The notes under the pieces are model-generated. The model did not search any database. It saw nothing but the letters and a program-made list of their open reading frames with translations, and had not been told where the DNA came from. A stretch of 64,000 nucleotides of DNA. It comes from an uncultured Umboniibacter sp. Its GTDB lineage: Bacteria > Pseudomonadota > Gammaproteobacteria > Pseudomonadales > DSM-25080. The position numbers and the translations under genes are program-made. The stretch covers positions 1 to 64,000 of the forward strand of contig NZ_CANMGY010000008.1 of NCBI RefSeq assembly GCF_947497555.1, read 5' to 3'. Shown piece after piece: positions 57,703 to 64,000 of this stretch (positions are counted from its first letter, which is position 1; each line of letters begins with the position of its first letter).

Positions 57703-58946
57703 TTCGTTCAACTCTGGCACTAGCCCTTATTGCTAGCAACGTAGCGATGGCGGATAACATTGCAATCATCAACGCTAAAGCTGTCACCCAGTCCGCTCAG
57801 GGAACCCTGGAAAACGCGACAATTCTGATTCGTGGTGACGAAATCACCGCTATCGGTTCGGCTGTAAACATTCCTGAGGGCACGGTAGTTATCGATGCTG
57901 CGGGTCAATATGTAACACCCGGCTTTGTTGGTACTGCGGTGAACTGGGGCTCGGTAGAAGTTAGTGCCGAATCCAGCACGGTAGATGCTTATTCAGATGA
58001 GTCTGGCGCTGCCACCTCAATGCAATATGCGATTAATCCGGATTCAACACGCCTTCCGCTAGCCTATCGCTTCGGTTTCACGCGAGCTATCGTAGCGCCA
58101 GGTGGCGGTAACAAAGTCTTTATGGGGCAAGCTGCCGCCATCAAAACTTTCGGCGACGACTTAGTCACTGCTGCTGATATTGCTCAGTTCGTTGATGTTG
58201 AAGAATTTGGCAAAGACGTTTCTGGCGGCACGCGTGCAGCACTTTGGGTGAACCTTGAGCGCGTGATAACTGACGCTAAGCACTATGCGAATAACCCTCG
58301 TGATCGCTACAGTAATTCTGGTAGCTATGTCCTCTCACTGGATAGTTTGGAAGCACTCCAAGCGGTCATCAGTGGCGATGTACCACTGGTTTTCGATGCG
58401 AATCGTATGAGCGATCTGCGCTTGGTCATGGACTTTGCTGAACGACATAACCTCAAAGCGGTTATTCGCGGTGGAGCAGAAGCGTGGCGTGTCGCAGACG
58501 AATTAGCCGCTGCTGACATCCCGGTATTGGTCGATCCTTACCTAAACTTACCCTACGGTTTCGACCAGCGCGCAGCGCGTTTGGACAATGCCGCGTTGCT
58601 TAATGCGGCAGGCGTGACCATCGCGTTCTATAACGGCGAACCATATACCGGCCAAACCCTCACCCAAGCGGCCGGTCTAGCTGTCGCTCACGGCCTACCC
58701 TGGGAGAGCGCGGTTGATGCACTCACCGTCAATGCGGTAGATATCTTCGGTGGCGCTTACTCGGCAACGCTTGAGGTGGGTCAGACTGCTGATGTCGTAG
58801 TTTGGAGTGGTGACCCGCTTGAGTTAACTAGCGCACCGACTACTGTTGTGATTGACGGGGAGCAGGTTGAATTGAAGACTCGTGAAGAAGCATTGGCGAA
58901 ACGTTACTTCGATATCGAACAAACGGAACCTTTCTCCTACAACTAA
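57699..58946 (+). CDS. Amidohydrolase-like protein without metal ligands (probable pseudoenzyme)
   Basis: The 415-residue protein has a Sec signal peptide (cleavage after AMA, about 18) and the same fold as its neighbour, with DAAGQYVTPGFVG near residue 65-77 and TLEVGQTADVVVWSGDPLEL at the end. Where metal-binding HxH is expected it reads GTAVN, the His of the FHHG position is replaced by IRGGAEAW, and the HSDDD Asp region reads AFYNGEPY. Metal catalysis is therefore unlikely. It may be a structural partner of the first amidohydrolase. GGAGG lies before its ATG, which overlaps the upstream stop. Confidence 0.87.
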   Translation: MIRSTLALALIASNVAMADNIAIINAKAVTQSAQGTLENATILIRGDEITAIGSAVNIPEGTVVIDAAGQYVTPGFVGTAVNWGSVEVSAESSTVDAYSDESGAATSMQYAINPDSTRLPLAYRFGFTRAIVAPGGGNKVFMGQAAAIKTFGDDLVTAADIAQFVDVEEFGKDVSGGTRAALWVNLERVITDAKHYANNPRDRYSNSGSYVLSLDSLEALQAVISGDVPLVFDANRMSDLRLVMDFAERHNLKAVIRGGAEAWRVADELAAADIPVLVDPYLNLPYGFDQRAARLDNAALLNAAGVTIAFYNGEPYTGQTLTQAAGLAVAHGLPWESAVDALTVNAVDIFGGAYSATLEVGQTADVVVWSGDPLELTSAPTTVVIDGEQVELKTREEALAKRYFDIEQTEPFSYN

Positions 58947-59002
58947 TTGCTTCAGTTGCTACCTCTGAGTTTCGATAATCCTCAGTAATTGGTAGAACCG
59001 TT

Positions 59003-59057
59003 AAAGCGCTTGGCGAGCGCTCCAATCTATGGAGTGACTTGCTAAGCGCTTTTTTTA
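59003..59057 (+). terminator. Terminator of the amidohydrolase pair
   Basis: A long stem (AAAGCGCTTGGC paired with GCTAAGCGCTTT, plus inner CTCCA/TGGAG) is followed by a run of seven T. It begins about 57 bases after the second stop codon. Confidence 0.85.
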
Positions 59058-59087
59058 CGTCTTTGACTCATATCCCATAACAAAGCG

Positions 59088-59624
59088 TTAGTAGACGGTT
59101 TCATCTTCTTCGTTTAACACGTCCCTCAACGAAACAATGAATAACGCAAGCGGTGAAGCAGACTGACTGAGTAGTAAGTTTTTCTGGCTCTCACTGAGTT
59201 CTTCCGAATGATTCACGTAGGCTAAAGAATAGCCCGACCTTCTTTGCTGAATACTTGCATAATACTCGAACACTTCTAGCGTGACTAAGAATTGATCTTC
59301 AGAAATCTGCTCAACCGGTAACGTAGAGAACAACCGAAGTACTCGCGCCTCATTGGAAATACAGCGTTCGGTGATGTCTGACATACCAAACAAGGATTCG
59401 CATCGCGCGGCTTGATAACCCAGCCACTCTGCTTTCTGCTGGTCGCTATACTTAAATTTCAACTGCCGCAGTGATTCAAGGTTGGTCAACCTATCTAACT
59501 CTGAAGGAAAATCTGCTCGCTGACTGAATTCAGCTTCCTGTGTTGGCGGGGAATTAATTGCCATATCCGCATTACTCGCGCAACCTATTGCTAGTACTAC
59601 AAATATAATGAGTGCGCCTTTCAT
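59088..59624 (-). CDS. Small lipoprotein of unknown function
   Basis: The 178-residue product has a lipoprotein signal with lipobox AIGC (about residue 12-15) and a helix-rich body with two Cys (CESLFGMSDITERCI). No family is recognised. The ATG at 59624 with AGGTGG four bases ahead is preferred over the TTG at 59648. It faces the amidohydrolase operon and is divergent from the DUF945 gene. Confidence 0.7.
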   Translation of the reverse strand: MKGALIIFVVLAIGCASNADMAINSPPTQEAEFSQRADFPSELDRLTNLESLRQLKFKYSDQQKAEWLGYQAARCESLFGMSDITERCISNEARVLRLFSTLPVEQISEDQFLVTLEVFEYYASIQQRRSGYSLAYVNHSEELSESQKNLLLSQSASPLALFIVSLRDVLNEEDETVY

Positions 59625-59780
59625 ACGTCCACCTAAAATGATATTCAATCATTTTTAGTTTAGTTAACCGCATCACATTTTGTGTTTTTTTTGTCTAGGT
59701 TTTATCCGTAAATTCCACCTCTTAGCCAAAATACCCTACGATAGGCTGCCGTGCATATTAACCTCGAGTACTTGCTAGAG

Positions 59781-61127
59781 ATGAAGAAATTGTTAACTGT
59801 TGGCCTAGGCCTTTTTACTGCTGTTGGCGCAATTTATAGTGTAAATTGCTTCATAGCCGAAGACATCGATGACCAGATTCTTAGTCAAGTCAGTGACTAC
59901 AACACCCTCGCAGGAAGCCAGGGGCAACTCCATCTCATTGAGGTACAAAAAACAGCGCAATTCTTCGGCGCTTTGTATCGGTTTAAGCTCTTCCATTCAG
60001 ATCAAGAGATTACCCTACCCCAATGCCTTAGCGCTGAACTCTCTCTTCAACATTCGCCAATCGAATGGCTACAATTAGACATCGCACATGGCGAGATCGA
60101 GTTGAACGTCGAGAATTCGTCACACTGCCCACCATTAGACGAAGCATCCATGGATCGACAGGTCTTGAATCTTTTCGGTCAGCAAATAATTACCGGCGAA
60201 CTGACGCTAACTTTTGGCAGTCAGCTTTTGGGAGAGTTTACGACAAATGGTATCAATTTTGTCGAGGATGACATTGCGCTGACAGTCGCACCGTTTATCT
60301 ACCGTTTCGAAATAGATCAAACTGGGTTCGAGCAACATGAATTGCTATGGTCGGGCTTTGAATTTTTAGATCACGCTTCGTTTTCCAGCGCTTATGGTGG
60401 TGACCTTCACTACACAAGTAATTTAAGCTTCACTGAAGAATTTCTTTTATCTGCAAATAGTTCATTATCGAGCGAACCAATTTGGTACAGTGACGGCCAA
60501 CGTCGCAGCGGCTTTAATGCCTTCGAAGCTGATTTTTCCGGTACAGTTACCGATGGCTATCTTCAAGGTACAGGAACTGCGAAAATCAGTGAGCTAACCC
60601 TCAACAATCTTCCTATTGGTACCCTCACAGAAAAACTTACACTAACTGATTTTCCCTACCAACAACTTTCGGAAATTGAAATTAACAACGAGGACTTTGC
60701 ACAAAACTTAACCCCCCAGGCGTTTCAGAGTCAGATGCTTCAGATTATTGCTGGGACACGGGTTACGGTGGAGGAGCTCTCGCTAACCAACAACGATGCC
60801 GAGTTAAGTATTCACGGTGAACTCAGACTAACTAATACCTTAAACGCCCCGTTGGATATGAAAGTCAACGTGGGTTTCAATGAAAGCTTCATCGCTCAGT
60901 TGGCCGATATTCGGACTATTAGTAGTCAACCCTTTGCTTCCCCCAACGCCGCTGACTTTCAAGCTGAAAGCGAAAAGGTGCGACTGAGTTTAGAGCAATT
61001 ACTTGAGCAGTATGGGGAAGCTGGGTACCTAATTCCAGATGAGGCGGGTGGCTATGATGCGCTGATCGAGTTGATATCGGGCGAACTCATCATCAATGGA
61101 ATTTCACTCTCTGAGCCGGTGAATTAA
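59781..61127 (+). CDS. DUF945-family (YdgA-like) inner-membrane/periplasmic protein
   Basis: The 448-residue protein has one N-terminal hydrophobic segment (MKKLLTVGLGLFTAVGAIYSV) and a long, beta-rich domain with the DUF945 pattern of repeated GxLxLxxL stretches, for example TGELTLTFGSQLLGEFT and LSIHGELRLTNTL. The function of this family is not known. The frame is open from GTG 59751, adding 10 residues; I prefer ATG 59781, which begins at the signal segment, but the ribosome binding site does not decide it. A hairpin follows the stop codon. Confidence 0.78.
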   Translation: MKKLLTVGLGLFTAVGAIYSVNCFIAEDIDDQILSQVSDYNTLAGSQGQLHLIEVQKTAQFFGALYRFKLFHSDQEITLPQCLSAELSLQHSPIEWLQLDIAHGEIELNVENSSHCPPLDEASMDRQVLNLFGQQIITGELTLTFGSQLLGEFTTNGINFVEDDIALTVAPFIYRFEIDQTGFEQHELLWSGFEFLDHASFSSAYGGDLHYTSNLSFTEEFLLSANSSLSSEPIWYSDGQRRSGFNAFEADFSGTVTDGYLQGTGTAKISELTLNNLPIGTLTEKLTLTDFPYQQLSEIEINNEDFAQNLTPQAFQSQMLQIIAGTRVTVEELSLTNNDAELSIHGELRLTNTLNAPLDMKVNVGFNESFIAQLADIRTISSQPFASPNAADFQAESEKVRLSLEQLLEQYGEAGYLIPDEAGGYDALIELISGELIINGISLSEPVN

Positions 61128-61146
61128 AGGCGCGATAGCGCCTTAA
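61124..61146. terminator. Hairpin between convergent DUF945 and dapB genes
   Basis: TTAA(A)GGCGC pairs with GCGCCTTAA around GATA. There is no T-run, but the position, overlapping the DUF945 stop and seven bases after the dapB stop, suits a bidirectional terminator. Confidence 0.55.
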
Positions 61147-61153
61147 AGGAAGC

Positions 61154-61978
<825 letters not shown>

Positions 61979-62058
61979 TTAACTATTTGCTAGCAGTCTA
62001 CACCCAAATACCTGGCAGGTAAAAATAGATCCCCTATAGCTCCTATACCAGGGCGGAA

Positions 62059-62268
62059 TAGCAATTAGGGGTCGGGTACATAGCAATTAGGGGTCGGGTA
62101 CATATTATGCCGACTGGTGCGGAGGGCGTTACAAGCTTTGCGCGATTGGGGACGGGTACATAATATCCACGCTGGTACCTTTGGCGTTCCATACTTAAGG
62201 TTGTCGTTAGTTATGTACCCGACCCCTAATTGCATCCTTAGTTATGTACCCGACCCCTAATTGCATCC
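62059..62268. mobile_element. REP/BIME-like palindromic repeat element between dnaJ and dapB
   Basis: Two 22-bp tandem units (TAGCAATTAGGGGTCGGGTACA at 62059 and 62081, written here as their key part GGGGTCGGGTACA) face two perfect 31-bp tandem units at 62207 and 62238 that contain the inverted form TGTACCCGACCCC. A degenerate fifth copy (GGGGACGGGTACATA) lies at about 62148. The ~105-bp centre has no coding region. Such doubled, inverted GTCGGGTAC units resemble elements mobilised by REP-associated transposases (RAYT); none is in this window. Confidence 0.75.
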
Positions 62269-62291
62269 TGCGCCCGCTACTTCGTTCAGGC

Positions 62292-62318
62292 AAAAAAAAG
62301 GATGCCGAAGCATCCTTT
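62292..62318 (-). terminator. Terminator of dnaJ
   Basis: On the minus strand AGGATGC pairs with GCATCCT around a TTCG tetraloop and is followed by eight T, four bases after the dnaJ stop. Confidence 0.93.
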
Positions 62319-62322
62319 GTCT

Positions 62323-63441
62323 TTATTCGCCTGCGAAGAAATTCTTCACATCGTCAAACCAACTCTTTTTACGCGGTGAATTTTTATCACCTTCCAAGCT
62401 TTCTCGGAATTCTTCTAAGATTTCTACTTGGCGCTTGTTGAGCTTAACGGGAGTCTCAACCTGCATCCGGCACATCAAGTCACCCGCTGAGCCGCCGCGA
62501 AGATCTACAACACCCTTGCCGCGAAGACGGAACATCTTGCCAGACTGAGTCTCCGATGGGATCTTCAGCTTAACTTTACCGTCCAAGGTTGGCACTTCAA
62601 TTTCACCGCCCAGTGCCGCATCAACGATACTTACTGGGACGTTGCAATAGAGGTTCTTACCATCGCGCTCAAAGATCTTGTGTTCGCGAACATGAACCAT
62701 GACGAAGAGGTCGCCGGTTTGGCCACCATTCGGTGAAGCTTCACCCTCGCCGGAAAGACGAACTCGTGCGCCCGTATCAACACCGGCTGGAATATTAACA
62801 GAAAGTGATTTCTCAATTTCCTTCTGCCCAGTTCCTCGGCACGAATAGCATGGATCCTTGATAACCGAACCGCGACCATGACAGCTTGGACAGGCCTGCT
62901 GAACCGCAAACATACCCTGTTGCATCCGCACTTGTCCGTGGCCATTACAGGTGCCACAGGTCTCAGGCTTAGAGCCGTCTTTCGAACCGGAACCGTCACA
63001 GGTGTCACAGTCTACATCCGTAGGAATCTTAATCGTCTTCTTAACACCGTGAACCGCTTCTTCAAGCGTTAGCTCAAGGTTGTACTGAAGATCACGTCCT
63101 GGCTGAGGTCCACGCTGACGACGACCACCACCGAAGATATCACCAAAGACATCACCGAAAATATCGCCAAATCCAGCGCCACCGCCACCGAAACCGCCGC
63201 CACCTTGGCCGCCCTGTTCAAAAGCTGCATGACCATATTGGTCATAGGCTGCACGCTTTTGCGAGTCGGAGAGAATTTCGTAGGCCTCTGAAGCTTCTTT
63301 AAACTTCTCTTCAGCTTTTGGGTCATCGGGATTACGATCTGGGTGATACTTCGCTGCAACCTTACGATAAGCTCGCTTAAGATCTTTCTCAGTTGCGTCG
63401 CGCCCTACACCAAGCACTTCATAATAATCTGTTTTTGACAT
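62323..63441 (-). CDS. dnaJ: Chaperone protein DnaJ (Hsp40)
   Basis: DnaJ delivers clients to DnaK and stimulates its ATPase. The 372-residue protein has the J-domain with HPD in [10 protein letters not shown] (about 33), a Gly/Phe-rich linker (about 75-110), four zinc-binding CxxCxGxG units ([32 protein letters not shown], about 145-210) and the C-terminal substrate domain. The ATG at 63441 is preferred to the TTG one codon upstream. It follows dnaK, with a hairpin between. Confidence 0.98.
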   Translation of the reverse strand: MSKTDYYEVLGVGRDATEKDLKRAYRKVAAKYHPDRNPDDPKAEEKFKEASEAYEILSDSQKRAAYDQYGHAAFEQGGQGGGGFGGGGAGFGDIFGDVFGDIFGGGRRQRGPQPGRDLQYNLELTLEEAVHGVKKTIKIPTDVDCDTCDGSGSKDGSKPETCGTCNGHGQVRMQQGMFAVQQACPSCHGRGSVIKDPCYSCRGTGQKEIEKSLSVNIPAGVDTGARVRLSGEGEASPNGGQTGDLFVMVHVREHKIFERDGKNLYCNVPVSIVDAALGGEIEVPTLDGKVKLKIPSETQSGKMFRLRGKGVVDLRGGSAGDLMCRMQVETPVKLNKRQVEILEEFRESLEGDKNSPRKKSWFDDVKNFFAGE

Positions 63442-63467
63442 CAAATTTTGCCTTTATCCAATAACGC

Positions 63468-63507
63468 AAAAGGCGCAAGCAAGAAGTATTACCCTCTTGA
63501 TGCGCCC
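63468..63507 (-). terminator. Attenuator-like hairpin between dnaK and dnaJ
   Basis: On the minus strand GGCGCA...AAGA pairs with TCTT...TGCGCC, with internal bulges, and is followed by TTTTG. It lies between the dnaK stop and the dnaJ start, and would lower dnaJ expression relative to dnaK. Confidence 0.65.
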
Positions 63508-63530
63508 TGCTTTAGCTCACGCCTAGGCGC

Positions 63531-64000
63531 TTACTTCTTTTCGTCTTTCACTTCTTCAAACTCAGCGTCAACTACGTCGTCGCCTTGAGCTTGAGTTGCA
63601 TCGCTAGCTTGGCCTTGCTCGGCTTCAGCTTGCTCAGCGTACATCTTCTGTGCCAAACCTGAAGTCGCTTCAGTTAGCTTCTGGGTAGCAGCTTCCATCG
63701 CTTCTTTGCTTTCGCCTTTAGCCGCTTCTTCTGCTTCAGTAATCGCTGCTTCGATAGCCGCTTTCTCTTCCTCAGTTGCCTTATCACCAGCTTCTTCGAG
63801 TGTCTTCTTCGAAGCGTGCGTTAGACCTTCCAAAGCATTACGCGCTTGAACAACTTCTTCGAACGCCTTATCCGCTTCAGCATTAGCTTCCGCGTCCTTG
63901 ACCATTTGCTCGATCTCTTCGTCGCTCAGACCAGAAGAAGCCTTAATAACAATCGACTGCTCTTTACCAGTTGCTTTGTCCTTCGCGCTGACGTTAAGAA
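63531..64000 (-). CDS. dnaK: Chaperone protein DnaK (Hsp70), C-terminal part
   Basis: The reading frame runs off the window end, so only the last 156 residues are visible. They include the end of the substrate-binding domain ([11 protein letters not shown]), the lid helices ([18 protein letters not shown]), and the acidic tail ending [13 protein letters not shown], which is typical of DnaK. The gene is clearly intact at its 3' end. dnaJ follows on the same strand. Confidence 0.98.
   Translation of the reverse strand, partial: LNVSAKDKATGKEQSIVIKASSGLSDEEIEQMVKDAEANAEADKAFEEVVQARNALEGLTHASKKTLEEAGDKATEEEKAAIEAAITEAEEAAKGESKEAMEAATQKLTEATSGLAQKMYAEQAEAEQGQASDATQAQGDDVVDAEFEEVKDEKK

Noticed and set aside
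62244-62548. Plus-strand frames across the REP-like element and dnaJ end
   Set aside because: They run through a repeat, a terminator and conserved dnaJ sequence in antisense.

Overview
The window is a continuous stretch of chromosome from a gammaproteobacterium, most likely a free-living marine or aquatic one related to the Cellvibrionales/Pseudomonadales. Pointers are the dnaK-dnaJ-dapB order, the tyrS / M23 peptidase-anmK / erpA / argC / hemJ-hemL neighbourhood, UbiK, ErpA, a TorF-type porin beside glnK-amtB, a HexR-like box before pyk, and a metal-site variant of HemB (DVALDP in place of the zinc cysteines). Base composition is near balanced, genes are dense and intergenic gaps are short. 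No prophage, insertion sequence with a transposase, or CRISPR array is visible. The placement is an inference from gene content only.

Layout. 1-9.4 kb: tRNA-Phe, then a minus-strand run of a lipoprotein GH13 amylase, purC, a secreted metzincin, an orphan polyamine-binding protein, and a nitrogen unit (TorF porin, glnK, amtB) behind a sigma54 promoter with NtrC-like sites. 9.4-14.2 kb: ubiK, comM, a nucleosidase-family protein and rep. 14.3-17.9 kb: a carnitine/betaine locus (hotdog thioesterase and BKACE enzyme divergent from a BetT-like transporter). 18-26.9 kb: cytochrome c5, an RND efflux pair, maiA, an aminotransferase, an odd OYE-family protein and slyD. 27.2-33.6 kb: hybrid histidine kinase with a convergent Hpt protein, nitroreductase, a TonB-domain secreted protein, a lytic transglycosylase lipoprotein, and a tightly coupled lrp-cupin-DUF4399 operon. 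33.7-43.7 kb: leuA, flavin reductase, POT-family transporter, pyk with a HexR-like box, a Tat-exported amine-oxidase-like flavoprotein, and tyrS. 43.8-53.7 kb: M23 peptidase-anmK (wall turnover and recycling), erpA, bactofilin with a coiled-coil membrane protein, argC, a ClC channel, and hemJ-hemL-hemB. 53.8-59 kb: the accessory-looking part, with a two-gene unit coding a Tat-exported 22/24-residue Cys-Asp-Ser repeat protein and a JmjC/cupin oxygenase, then a coupled pair of amidohydrolases of which the second has lost its metal ligands. 59-64 kb: a small lipoprotein, a DUF945 protein, dapB, a 210-bp REP/BIME-like repeat element, dnaJ and the 3' end of dnaK.

The strongest candidate for something undescribed is the repeat protein plus oxygenase (53808-56012). 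The repeat protein has a twin-arginine signal and ten Cys...Cys repeats with invariant Asp, Asn-Gly and Arg positions. The next gene on the same strand is a JmjC-type Fe(II)/2-oxoglutarate oxygenase. Such enzymes hydroxylate Arg, His, Asp or Asn in proteins, and Tat exports proteins after they have folded and been modified in the cytoplasm. I infer an enzyme-substrate pair, but this is untested.

Regulatory sites that can be read directly include a textbook GG-N10-GC sigma54 promoter, a 14/15 match to the HexR consensus, two perfect or near-perfect palindromes in intergenic regions, and a terminator-like hairpin between dnaK and dnaJ. Many coding starts were moved inward from the longest possible ORF on the basis of ribosome binding sites and family length; each case is noted in its entry.
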